Positions 1 through 7,382 of a stretch of DNA of 64,000 nucleotides are shown here, piece by piece. The stretch is from JAICJC01 sp963757605. GTDB lineage: Bacteria > Actinomycetota > Thermoleophilia > Gaiellales > JAICJC01. The stretch is from contig CAVWSF010000001.1 of assembly GCA_963757605.1 (NCBI GenBank), forward strand, positions 558,001-622,000, given 5' to 3'. The notes under the pieces are model-generated. The model was not told where the DNA came from. It did no database searches and worked only from the letters and a program-made list of their open reading frames with translations. Position 1 is the stretch's first letter. Every line of letters starts with the position of its first letter. Made by a program: the position numbers and the translations under genes.

Positions 1-1
1 G

Positions 2-352
2 CTCCTCGGCGGCCTCCAGGCCCACGGCGTGCCGCACGCCACCGCCGCGCGGCTCGCGCACCTGCCGCCCGTCTCGATCCTGTTCGCCGCGTTCCTGGGC
101 TACAACCCGATCGAGCACCTCCTGGGGGCGGGGTCGCTCCACGCCCTCTCGGCCCACAACCAGGCGGCGCTGACCGGGCCGTCGTTCTTCCCGAACCTGA
201 TCTCCGGGCCGTTCCAGGACGGGCTGCACGCGGCGTTCACGTTCGCGATCGTCGCCTGCCTCGTCGCCGCCGCCGCGTCGCTCATGCGCGGGGCGCCGGC
301 CGCCGCGGAGGGCGGCGCTGGCCGGGCGGTCGTCCCAGCGCGGCGCATCTAG
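2..352 (+). CDS. MFS transporter, C-terminal fragment
   Basis: Only the last 116 codons are inside the window; the gene begins upstream of base 1. The visible part holds at least one clear hydrophobic helix (AFTFAIVACLVAAAASLM), preceded by another hydrophobic stretch (VSILFAAFLGYNPIEHLLG) and a loop with GPSFFPNLISGPF, and ends in a short Ala/Arg-rich cytoplasmic tail. This arrangement resembles the end of a 14-helix DHA2-type drug-proton antiporter of the major facilitator superfamily. The substrate cannot be told from this fragment. The stop codon is followed directly by the YciI-like gene in the same reading frame. Confidence 0.6.
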   Translation, partial: LLGGLQAHGVPHATAARLAHLPPVSILFAAFLGYNPIEHLLGAGSLHALSAHNQAALTGPSFFPNLISGPFQDGLHAAFTFAIVACLVAAAASLMRGAPAAAEGGAGRAVVPARRI

Positions 353-382
353 AATCCGGCCATCGCCAGCTTCCACGTCATC

Positions 383-661
383 ATGCACCGCTCGGGCCCC
401 GAGTGGATCGAGGGCGCTCCGCTCGAGGAGCAGTCCGGCTGGGAGGCCCACGCCGAGTTCATGGATGGCCTGGTCGACCAGGGCTTCATCGTGCTCGGCG
501 GCCCGCTCTCCGACGAGTTCCGCGTCGTCCACGTCGTCGAGGCCGGCTCCGAGGACGATGTCCGCGCGACGCTCGCGCGCGATCCGTGGAGCGAGAGCCA
601 TCTCCAGGTCGCGGCCGTCGATCCGTGGACGCTGCGGCTCGACGCGCGGAAGACCGTGTAG
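383..661 (+). CDS. YciI-like protein
   Basis: Small 92-residue protein of the YCII/dimeric ferredoxin-like fold family, whose members are thought to be small enzymes or accessory domains of uncertain function. The features are MHRSGPEW near the start, a central FIVLGGPLSDEF strand-turn, and the closing RDPW...HLQVAAVDPW pattern that is typical of the family. The codons just upstream of this ATG also read FHVI, which matches the usual first strand, and the frame is open back to the preceding stop at 350-352, so the true start may be a rare codon a little upstream. Its stop abuts the stop of the convergent gene (TAGCTA at 659-664). Confidence 0.75.
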   Translation: MHRSGPEWIEGAPLEEQSGWEAHAEFMDGLVDQGFIVLGGPLSDEFRVVHVVEAGSEDDVRATLARDPWSESHLQVAAVDPWTLRLDARKTV

Positions 662-967
662 CTACGCGAGGTCTGCGACGGTGCGGCCCGAGGCCGCGAG
701 CGCGGCCACGAACCGGCGCATGCCCGGGTCGGCGGCACACGGCAGGAGCGCCACCTCGTAGCCGCCGTCGAGGAGGGCCATCACCTGGTCGACGATCGCG
801 GCAACCAGCGGATGGGCGACGTCGGCGGGCAGGGTCGCCGGCGGCAGCGCGACGACGCCCCAGCCGCTGAGCGCGAGGTCGCTCAGGCGGTCGCGGGCGC
901 CCTCCGGCGGGTTCACGACCACGTCGGGCACCACGACGACCCGGCGCGAGCGCGCGTCACCCCGCAT
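662..967 (-). CDS. small partner protein of TudS-like desulfidase (copy 1)
   Basis: A 101-residue protein I do not recognise by name. It is clearly homologous to the product of 12059-12400: both share a first strand R-V-x-x-V ending in L/V-N-P, the block W-G-x-x-x-L-P-x-A-x-x-P, and a helix closing in G-Y-x-x-x-x-L/I. Both sit directly downstream of a TudS-related gene, with starts overlapping or abutting it. The alternating strand/helix pattern suggests a small alpha/beta fold. I chose the ATG at 965-967 because it overlaps the stop of the upstream gene and gives the same N-terminus as the paralogue; the longer frame adds only arginine-rich shadow sequence. It is the last gene of the minus-strand operon starting at 6541. 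Confidence 0.7.
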   Translation of the reverse strand: MRGDARSRRVVVVPDVVVNPPEGARDRLSDLALSGWGVVALPPATLPADVAHPLVAAIVDQVMALLDGGYEVALLPCAADPGMRRFVAALAASGRTVADLA

Positions 968-1517
968 CGCCGGCCCCCTCCCCGAACATCGCGTCGAGCT
1001 TCGCCAGCTCCTTCGCCTCGTCGTAGTCGAACAGATCCTGGCCAATGCCGACCGCACGGACGTGCAGGATGACGCCGGAGAGCAGATCGAGCAGCGTCTC
1101 GGTGAAGAGGCCCGCCCCGAGCGTGACCGGGTAGTCCTCGTCGCGCGGCTTGTCGGGCCGCCCGCCCCACTCCGGGCTGGCCGCCGTCAGCTCGACTCCC
1201 ATGCTCGGGCTGCCGTCGATCCCGATCACGATCACCCGGGCGCCGGTCGCCAGGTCGGCCCGGATCTGGGCGGCGACCGGCTCGGCCAGGCGGCGGCAGT
1301 GGGCCCGGTAGACCGGCGTGTCGTACTGCTCGCGCACCGCCCAGAAGCGGCTCGTGCCGCCGAAGGCGAGCTCCGGGCACGGCATCTGCCGGATCGTGCA
1401 GTCGTGATCGCGAAGGAGCGCCAGGACCGGCGAGGAGACGCCCTGGCAGCGGGCGCCCTCGTCGACCTTGGCGTTCGCGTTCAGGAGGCAGTGGGCCAGG
1501 TAGCAGACCGTCTTCAT
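957..1517 (-). CDS. TudS-related putative desulfidase (copy 1)
   Basis: A 186-residue protein related to the DUF523/TudS family, whose characterised member (thiouracil desulfurase) removes sulfur from 2-thiouracil with a [4Fe-4S] cluster. Visible motifs are AHCLLNANAK (C10), GARC (C24), MPCPEL (C47, E49) and GIDGSPSMGVE near residue 104. C10, C24, C47 and E49 fall at identical positions in the paralogue at 11513-12058. Canonical DUF523 proteins have SPSCG; here that cysteine is methionine, and C24 may replace it as a cluster ligand (inference). The ATG overlaps the stop of the dehydrogenase upstream (ATGA). The operon also encodes hydantoinase, racemase and carbamoylase, which suggests a thiolated cyclic ureide as substrate (inference). 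Confidence 0.7.
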   Translation of the reverse strand: MKTVCYLAHCLLNANAKVDEGARCQGVSSPVLALLRDHDCTIRQMPCPELAFGGTSRFWAVREQYDTPVYRAHCRRLAEPVAAQIRADLATGARVIVIGIDGSPSMGVELTAASPEWGGRPDKPRDEDYPVTLGAGLFTETLLDLLSGVILHVRAVGIGQDLFDYDEAKELAKLDAMFGEGAGDAG

Positions 1518-2542
1518 GGCACCATCACGATCTTGCCGACGTGGCGGCGCTCGTCCATGTAGGCGTGGGCGTCCGCGGCCGCCGACAGCGGGAACGTGCG
1601 GTCGACTGGGACGGCGATCCGGCCGTCGAGCGCCATCCGAAGCGCGGTGCGGATCTCGTCCGGGGTCGCCATCCGGAAGCCGAGGATGCGGTGGCCGCGC
1701 CGGAAGAGCTCGATGACGTCGAGCCGCACCACCTCGCCGGCGTGCGCGCCGCAGGTGACGAGTCGGCCGTCCGGCGCCATCGCCGCCAGGTGCTCCCCGA
1801 ACCGCGGGCCGCCGGTGGTGTCGACGACGACGTCCACCCCGCGGCCCTCGGTGGCCTCCGACACGACCTCGGCGACCGACGTCTCGCGGTAGCAGAAGAC
1901 GACATCGGCGCCCAGCGCCCGCACCGGCTCGACCTTCTCGGGCGCTCCCACCGACGCGATCACCCGGGCGCCCGCGATCCGGGCGGCCTGGACGGCGGCA
2001 CTCGCGACGCCTCCCGAGGCGGAGGGCACGAGCACCGTCTCGCCGGCCCGGACGGCGGCGACGCTCACGATCATCGACCACGCCGTCGAGGCCACGCACT
2101 GGGCGGCCGCCGCGGGCACGAGCTCGTCCTCCCCACGCAGCGGGATCACGGCCCGGGCGGGCACGACCGCGAGCTCCGCGTAGCCGCCCCAGCGGTCGGT
2201 GCCGAACACCACGAAGCGCTCACACAGGTCCTGCCGCCAGCGCGCGCACGCCGGGCACGCGCCGCACGCGTACTGCTGGTAGGCGGTCACCGGGTCGCCA
2301 GGCGAGATCCCCTCGACCTCCACGCCGACCGCCGCGACCGTCCCGGCGAACTCGGCGCCGAGCACCCACGGGAGCGGGAACGGCCACCGCGACGTCCCGG
2401 CGCGGGAGTCGAGGTCGCTGTGGTTCAGGCCGCACGCGCGCACCTCGAGGATCACCTCGTCGGCGGCCGGCACGGGGTCGGCGAGCTCCTCCCAGCGCAA
2501 CACCTCGGGCCCGCCGTACTCGCGAAACGCCGCCGCGTGCAC
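1514..2542 (-). CDS. MDR-family alcohol dehydrogenase / quinone oxidoreductase
   Basis: A 342-residue medium-chain dehydrogenase/reductase. The N-terminal GroES-like domain has CGLNHSD (C37) and a structural-zinc loop with C93, C96, C99 and C107. The catalytic-zinc GHE motif is replaced by GAE (62-64), so this is the LNHxD-type branch, probably without classical alcohol dehydrogenase zinc chemistry. A Rossmann NAD(P) domain follows with a glycine-rich SASGGVASAAVQAA turn. It most resembles the product of 9679-10713. It lies 3 bp after the racemase gene and overlaps the TudS-related gene by 4 bp, so it belongs to the ureide operon and may oxidise a pathway alcohol or reduce an enone. The substrate is unknown. 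Confidence 0.85.
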   Translation of the reverse strand: MHAAAFREYGGPEVLRWEELADPVPAADEVILEVRACGLNHSDLDSRAGTSRWPFPLPWVLGAEFAGTVAAVGVEVEGISPGDPVTAYQQYACGACPACARWRQDLCERFVVFGTDRWGGYAELAVVPARAVIPLRGEDELVPAAAAQCVASTAWSMIVSVAAVRAGETVLVPSASGGVASAAVQAARIAGARVIASVGAPEKVEPVRALGADVVFCYRETSVAEVVSEATEGRGVDVVVDTTGGPRFGEHLAAMAPDGRLVTCGAHAGEVVRLDVIELFRRGHRILGFRMATPDEIRTALRMALDGRIAVPVDRTFPLSAAADAHAYMDERRHVGKIVMVP

Positions 2543-2545
2543 CGA

Positions 2546-3280
2546 CTAGCCTCGATACCCCTGCATGCCCGAGTAGGCGATGGCCTCCGGCCACCCGTAC
2601 GCCCCGGTCTTGCTCGTCCGAAGGCCGGAGCGCCACAGCCCGTAGGCGGTCATCGCGCCGAACGCGACGCCGTCGCAGACCGGCACGCCGACCTCGGCCG
2701 TGACCGCCCTCGCGACGTCCGCCATCCCTCCGCACGCCAGGACGAGCGCCTCGGCGCCGGCGCCGGAGACGACCCGGCGGCCGGCGGCGACGATCGCCGC
2801 CGTCGTGTCGGGGTTGTGGCTGCCCTGGTCGGCGACGGGGATGCCGAGCGGCTCGACGGCCACGCAACGGCTGCGCATGCCATGCCGGTCGAGGGCGTCC
2901 TCGATCTCGGGGACGCTGCGCGGAAGCGTCGTGACCACGGCGAACCGGCGGGCGATCGTGACCGCCGCCTGGAACGCGGCCTCGCCGATCCCCACCACGG
3001 GCGCCTCGGTCAGCTCGCGGGCCGCGCCGACGCCTGGGTCGCCGAAGCACGCGATCAGATAGGCGTCGTGCGCCGGGAGCTCGCGCACGAGCTCGGCCAC
3101 GGCGGCGGCCGCCACCACGGAGTCGGCCTCGCTCTCGATCGAGGTCGGCCCCCGCTCGGGCGACACGGCCGTCACCTCGCAGCCGTCCGGCAGCGTGTCG
3201 CGCACGACCGCGCCCATCGCCTCGGTGTGGCGGGCGTCGGTGTTGGGGTTCAAGAGGGCGAGCCGGAAGACGGCGCTCAC
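2546..3280 (-). CDS. Asp/Glu/hydantoin racemase
   Basis: A 244-residue cofactor-independent racemase. The family uses two cysteines as acid and base on either face of the substrate; here they are C78 in ACFGDPGV and C183 in LACGGMA. The opening LALLNPNT is the hallmark of HyuE-type hydantoin racemases and related Asp/Glu racemases. The length is normal. The start is GTG at 3280, overlapping the stop of the hydantoinase gene (GTGA). Its placement directly after a hydantoinase and in one operon with a carbamoylase matches the known hydantoinase process, in which 5-substituted hydantoins are racemised before or between stereoselective hydrolysis steps. The exact substrate side chain is not deducible. 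Confidence 0.88.
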   Translation of the reverse strand: MSAVFRLALLNPNTDARHTEAMGAVVRDTLPDGCEVTAVSPERGPTSIESEADSVVAAAAVAELVRELPAHDAYLIACFGDPGVGAARELTEAPVVGIGEAAFQAAVTIARRFAVVTTLPRSVPEIEDALDRHGMRSRCVAVEPLGIPVADQGSHNPDTTAAIVAAGRRVVSGAGAEALVLACGGMADVARAVTAEVGVPVCDGVAFGAMTAYGLWRSGLRTSKTGAYGWPEAIAYSGMQGYRG

Positions 3281-4686
3281 TCCCCGCTCGCCGCCGGCTC
3301 GAGAGGCGCCGCCAGCGAGTGGTCGTCGTGGCAGGACAGGTACGCGCCCGACCCCGGCTCGGCCACGATCTCGCCGTCGGCGTAGACGGTCTCGCCGCGC
3401 ACCAGCGTCCGCACGACCCGGGCCCGCACCCGCCGGCCGTCGAACGGTGACCACGGGTTCTTCGAGAACTGCTGGCTCTTCGCGTCGACCACCCACTCCG
3501 AGTCGAGGTCGTAGAGCACGACGTCGGCGTCGGCGCCCGGGAGGAGCGAGCCCTTGCGGGGGTAGAGACCGGCGATCCGGGCGGCGTTCGTCGCCGCGAA
3601 GCGCACGAACGCGTCGAGCGGCATGCCGCGCCGGTGGTAGGCCTCGTCGAGCACGAGCGGCACGGTCTCCTGGATCACCTGGCACCCGAGGAGGGCGTCG
3701 AAGATGTTGTCCCAGCCCGGCTCCTTCTCCTCCAGCGTGTAGGCCGAGTGGTCGGACACCAGGCAGTCGGCGGTGCCGTCGAGCACGGCGTCCCAGAGCC
3801 GCTCGACCAGCGCCCGCTCGCGCAGCGCCGGCGCGCACACCCCGTAGGGGCCGAGGCGCACGAGGTCGTCGAGGTCGAGCAGCAGGTGGTGCGGGCAGAC
3901 CTCCATGGTCGCCGGCCGGCCCTCCGCCTTCTCGCGCCGGACGAGGTCGGCGCTCACGGGGCTCGAGACGTGCACGATCTGGATGCGGACACCCGCGTGG
4001 GCGGCGAGGAAGAGCGCCCGGTGGACGGCCTCCTCCTCGACGAACGCCGGCCGCGCCTCGTGGTGGGCGAGCGGGTCGCGGCGGCCGGTGGCGGCCATCC
4101 TGGCGAGCCCGTCCTGGAGCAGCGAGTCGTTCTCGGCGTGCACGAGCACGAGCCCGCCGAGCTCCTTCACCCGCCGCATCCCGTCCAGGAACTCCGCGTC
4201 GGTGACGTTGGGGTAAGACGGGTCGGAGACCGGCATGAACGCCTTGAACCCCGGCGCCCCCTCCCCCCACTGCGCGGCGATCTCCGGGAGCGACGGCGCG
4301 GTGAGCGCGCCCCACAGGCCGAAGTCGACGACCACCTTCCGGCGGGCCATCTCGCGCTTCTCGCGGTAGAGCTCGGCGGTCGTGACGGGCGGATAGGTGA
4401 GCGGGTGCTCCATCACCGTCGTGAAGCCGCCGGCGGCCGCCGACATCGTGCCGGTCATGAAGTCCTCGCGCTCGGTGTGGCCCGGGTCCTCGAAGTGGGC
4501 GTGCATGTCGATCGCGCCGGGCATCACCACGAGCCCGGTCGCGTCGATCAGCTCGTCGGCGGCGCCGGCCCCGCCCGGATCGGCGATCGCGGCCACGCGC
4601 CCGCCCTCGATCGCGAGGTCGGCCCGAAACACCCCCGCCGCCGTCGCGAGCGTCCCGCCGGCGACGACCGTGCGCCGGCCGCTCAT
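3277..4686 (-). CDS. hydantoinase / allantoinase family amidohydrolase (copy 1)
   Basis: A 469-residue amidohydrolase with a binuclear metal site. The ligand set is complete: GAIDMHAHFEDPG (H62, H64), the carbamylated lysine in GFKAF (K148), LVHAEND (H183), IVHVSS (H239) and SDHSAY (D312). EVCPHHLLL and a C-terminal ARIAGLYPRKG segment are also typical. The EDPG after HxH and the GFKAF motif point to the allantoinase/hydantoinase side of the family rather than dihydroorotase. It hydrolyses cyclic amide bonds (allantoin, hydantoins or dihydropyrimidines) to N-carbamoyl products. The ATG overlaps the stop of the TetR gene (ATGA), and the stop overlaps the racemase start. Confidence 0.9.
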   Translation of the reverse strand: MSGRRTVVAGGTLATAAGVFRADLAIEGGRVAAIADPGGAGAADELIDATGLVVMPGAIDMHAHFEDPGHTEREDFMTGTMSAAAGGFTTVMEHPLTYPPVTTAELYREKREMARRKVVVDFGLWGALTAPSLPEIAAQWGEGAPGFKAFMPVSDPSYPNVTDAEFLDGMRRVKELGGLVLVHAENDSLLQDGLARMAATGRRDPLAHHEARPAFVEEEAVHRALFLAAHAGVRIQIVHVSSPVSADLVRREKAEGRPATMEVCPHHLLLDLDDLVRLGPYGVCAPALRERALVERLWDAVLDGTADCLVSDHSAYTLEEKEPGWDNIFDALLGCQVIQETVPLVLDEAYHRRGMPLDAFVRFAATNAARIAGLYPRKGSLLPGADADVVLYDLDSEWVVDAKSQQFSKNPWSPFDGRRVRARVVRTLVRGETVYADGEIVAEPGSGAYLSCHDDHSLAAPLEPAASGE

Positions 4687-5321
4687 CCGTCCTCCTCCGC
4701 GTGCATGCGCCGCAGCACCGGGCCGGGCACGCCCAGCGTGCCCATGTGGTGCACGAGCCGGCCGCGGGCGTCCTCCCAGCGGTCGTCGAGCCACGCCCTG
4801 AGGCCCAGGCCGTCGATCAGGCGGGCGAGCACGGACGCCTCGGCCGCCGCGTCGATGTTGGCGAGAAGGCCGGCCTCCCGCGCCCGCTCGAGCACGGCCC
4901 TGATCTCGCGCTCCCACATCGCGTCGGTCTCGACCAACTGCGCAGCGAAGGCCGGGTCGCGGCCCGCGTACGTCCACATCTCGCCCCAGAGCCGCCACTC
5001 CGCCCGCCGGCTGGGATCCGTCGGGAGCGCCAGGTGGACGATCGCGATCAGCTGCTCCTCCGGCCCTCCGGCCCGGGCAAGCCGGTGGTGGAGCTCGGCG
5101 AACCAGTCCTCGGACGCCGCCAGGAACGCCCCGACGATCACCGCCTGCTTGTCGGGGAAGTAGTGCGTGAGAACGCCGGTCGTGAAGCCGCCCTCGCGCG
5201 AGATGTCGCGCATGGTGGTCGTCTCGAGGCCGTTGCGGACGATGACGCGGCAGGCCGCCTCGCACACCTCCCGGCGGCGGCGCTCGGAGCGCTCGCTCGT
5301 GGACGGGTGCGACGCGCTCAC
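4683..5321 (-). CDS. TetR/AcrR-family regulator of the ureide operon
   Basis: A 212-residue TetR-type repressor. The helix-turn-helix lies at about residues 37-65 (MRDISREGGFTTGVLTHYF, then DKQA), a pattern close to BetI-like regulators that sense a small ligand through the C-terminal helical domain. The GTG start overlaps the stop of the upstream amidohydrolase and its stop overlaps the hydantoinase start, so it is co-transcribed with the pathway it probably controls. The only strong palindrome in the neighbourhood is the 25-bp repeat at 6561-6585 ahead of the operon, which is the likely operator and would give autoregulation (inference). Confidence 0.88.
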   Translation of the reverse strand: MSASHPSTSERSERRRREVCEAACRVIVRNGLETTTMRDISREGGFTTGVLTHYFPDKQAVIVGAFLAASEDWFAELHHRLARAGGPEEQLIAIVHLALPTDPSRRAEWRLWGEMWTYAGRDPAFAAQLVETDAMWEREIRAVLERAREAGLLANIDAAAEASVLARLIDGLGLRAWLDDRWEDARGRLVHHMGTLGVPGPVLRRMHAEEDG

Positions 5322-6541
5322 AGGAGCGACCTCAGGGTCCCGGTGAGGACCGCGATCGCGGCGGCGATATCGGCCTCGCTTGAGAGCTCGTCGGGGCGGT
5401 GGCTCACGCCCCCGTTCAGGCTGCGCACGAAGAGCATCCCGGCATCGACTCCGGCGGCGGCCAGGATCCCCGCGTCGTGGCCGGCGCCCGAGGCCATCTC
5501 GGCGACCGGCACGCCTGCGCTGCCCGCTGCCGACTGGACGGCGGCTCGGACGCGCGGCGAGAGCGACACCGGCTCCGAGCGCCAGGCGCGGACGGCGTCG
5601 ACCCCGCACCGGTTCCGGGTGGCGACCTCGGCGGCGACGGCGGGCACGGCCGCGACCAGGAGGTCGAGCGCGGCCGCCGACGGGGCGCGCACGTCGACGG
5701 TCGCCCGCACGACGCCGGGGATCACGTTCGCGGCCGGCTGCGCGATCGCCACGTCGCCGATGGTGGCCACGGCGCCGGGCACCTCGAGCGCCCGCTCGCG
5801 CAGGCGCACCGCGAGGTCGGCGCAGGCGGCGAAGGCGTCGCTGCGGCCGGCCATCGGCACCGTGCCGGCGTGGCCGGACGCGCCCCGGAACGTCACGTTG
5901 AAGCCGGCCATCCCGGCGATCGCCGTGACGTCGGCGAGCGCGTAGCCGGCCGTGTCGAGCGCCGGCCCCTGCTCGATGTGCACCTCGACGTACGCCGCCG
6001 GCAACGTGACGTCGACCGGTGGGCCGGGCAGGCCGAGTGCGGCCAGCGCCTCCTCGATGGTGACCCCCGCGGCGTCGGCGCGGGCCAGCCCGACGGGCCC
6101 GACCTGGCCGGCGACGCTGCGGCTTCCGAAGCAGCCCTCCCCGAACCGCCAGCCCTCCTCGTCGCGGAAGACGACGACCGCGAGCGGCGCGCCGGGTGCG
6201 TCGTCTGCGACCGCCGCGACGGCCTCGATCGCGGCGACGACGCCGAGCGCGCCGTCGAAGCGGCCGCCCGACGGCACGGTGTCGACGTGCGAGCCCGACC
6301 AGACCACACCGGCGGCCGGAGCGCCGGACGGCCGCGCGTACAGATTCCCCGCCGAGTCGCGTGAGACCGCCATCCCGTCCTCCTCGCACCAGGCGGCGAC
6401 GAGCGCGTGGGCCTCGTCCTCGAGGACGCTCAGCCCGGGCCTGGTGATCCCGCCGCTTTGGCCGTCGGAGCCCACACGGGCGAGGAGGTCGAGCCTTTCC
6501 ATCGCCCTCTCAGCGCGCGGGATGCTGGTGATCTGCTCCAT
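5318..6541 (-). CDS. M20 family N-carbamoyl amidohydrolase / allantoate amidohydrolase
   Basis: A 407-residue peptidase-M20 family enzyme of the allantoate amidohydrolase / N-carbamoyl-L-amino acid hydrolase / beta-ureidopropionase group. Metal-site motifs are GSHVDTVPSGGRFDG (H85, D96), FRDEEGWRFG (E128, E129) and YVEVHIEQGP (H188); SGAGHDA near the C-terminus carries another ligand histidine. It would hydrolyse the N-carbamoyl product of the hydantoinase to an amino acid, CO2 and ammonia. It is the first gene of the minus-strand operon, starting 23 nt after a TATGAT hexamer. An alternative start at the MERLDLL methionine (about 6502) is possible. Confidence 0.88.
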   Translation of the reverse strand: MEQITSIPRAERAMERLDLLARVGSDGQSGGITRPGLSVLEDEAHALVAAWCEEDGMAVSRDSAGNLYARPSGAPAAGVVWSGSHVDTVPSGGRFDGALGVVAAIEAVAAVADDAPGAPLAVVVFRDEEGWRFGEGCFGSRSVAGQVGPVGLARADAAGVTIEEALAALGLPGPPVDVTLPAAYVEVHIEQGPALDTAGYALADVTAIAGMAGFNVTFRGASGHAGTVPMAGRSDAFAACADLAVRLRERALEVPGAVATIGDVAIAQPAANVIPGVVRATVDVRAPSAAALDLLVAAVPAVAAEVATRNRCGVDAVRAWRSEPVSLSPRVRAAVQSAAGSAGVPVAEMASGAGHDAGILAAAGVDAGMLFVRSLNGGVSHRPDELSSEADIAAAIAVLTGTLRSLL

Positions 6542-6560
6542 GGGCCGGCGCGGTAGACTC

Positions 6561-6585
6561 GTCCATCATAATGGTTGTGATGGAC
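6561..6585. promoter_or_regulatory. divergent promoter with palindromic operator
   Basis: A perfect 8-bp inverted repeat, GTCCATCA and TGATGGAC, separated by 9 bp lies between the divergently transcribed genes starting at 6541 (minus) and 6600 (plus). It overlaps a -10-like hexamer on each strand: TATGAT on the minus strand (6570-6565) and CATAAT on the plus strand (6567-6572). A repressor bound here would close both promoters. The TetR protein encoded at 4683-5321 is the obvious candidate binder; that is inference from position and symmetry, not proof. Confidence 0.6.
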
Positions 6586-6599
6586 GGGACGTAGCCGCC

Positions 6600-7382
6600 G
6601 TGGATCTCGGGCTCAAGGGATGCGTTGCGATCGTCGGCGGGGCATCGTCCGGCATGGGCCGGGCCTGCGCCGTGGCGCTCGCACGGGAGGGCTGCAACGT
6701 CGCGGTCTTCGCCCGCCGGCGCGAGCTCCTCGACGAGGTGGTCGCCGAGATCGAGGCCCTCGGGAGCGGCGCGCAGGCGCTCGCGGTCGCCGGCGACTCG
6801 GCGCTTCCCGCCGACCTCGAGGCGCTGGTCGAGCGGACGCTCGAGCGCTTCGGCCGGCTCGACATCGTCGTCAACAACACCGGCGGCCCGCCCGCGGGGA
6901 CGTTCGAGGACTTCGACGACGACGCCTGGCGTCGGGCCTGGGACCTGACGCTCATGTCGACGCTGCGCCTGACCCGGCTCGCCCTTCCGGAGCTCCGAAA
7001 GAGCGGCCGCGGCCGGGTCGTCAACATCACCTCGTCGGCGGTGAAAGAGCCGAACGAGGGCCTCCTGCTCTCGAACACCTACCGGCCCGGCGTGATCGGC
7101 TGGGCCAAGACGCTGTCGCAGGACGAGGGCCCGCACGGCGTCACCGTGAACTCCATCGCTCCCGGCTTCATCGACACCGAGCGGATGAAGAACCTCTACG
7201 CCGGCGGCGCCGACCCCGAGGGCGACCGCACCCGTGACGAGGCGCTGATCCCGGCCCGCCGGTTCGGCGACCCGGCCGAGATCGGCGACCTGTGCGCGTT
7301 TCTCTGCTCGACCAACGCCGCCTACCTGAACGGCATCACCGTCCTCATGGACGGCGGCCTGGCGAAGGGGCTTCTGAGCTGA
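6600..7382 (+). CDS. SDR family oxidoreductase lacking the YxxxK motif
   Basis: A 260-residue short-chain dehydrogenase. The cofactor motif GGASSGMG and NNTGG are present and the C-terminal LMDGG is typical of FabG-like SDRs. The usual catalytic YxxxK is missing: the aligned stretch reads LLLSNTYRPGVIGWAKTL, so the tyrosine position is serine and the lysine position is arginine. Such BKR-like SDRs exist and may catalyse another reaction or use another acid. The GTG at 6600 follows the divergent promoter directly. The stop overlaps the next SDR gene, so the two are coupled. Confidence 0.85.
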   Translation: MDLGLKGCVAIVGGASSGMGRACAVALAREGCNVAVFARRRELLDEVVAEIEALGSGAQALAVAGDSALPADLEALVERTLERFGRLDIVVNNTGGPPAGTFEDFDDDAWRRAWDLTLMSTLRLTRLALPELRKSGRGRVVNITSSAVKEPNEGLLLSNTYRPGVIGWAKTLSQDEGPHGVTVNSIAPGFIDTERMKNLYAGGADPEGDRTRDEALIPARRFGDPAEIGDLCAFLCSTNAAYLNGITVLMDGGLAKGLLS

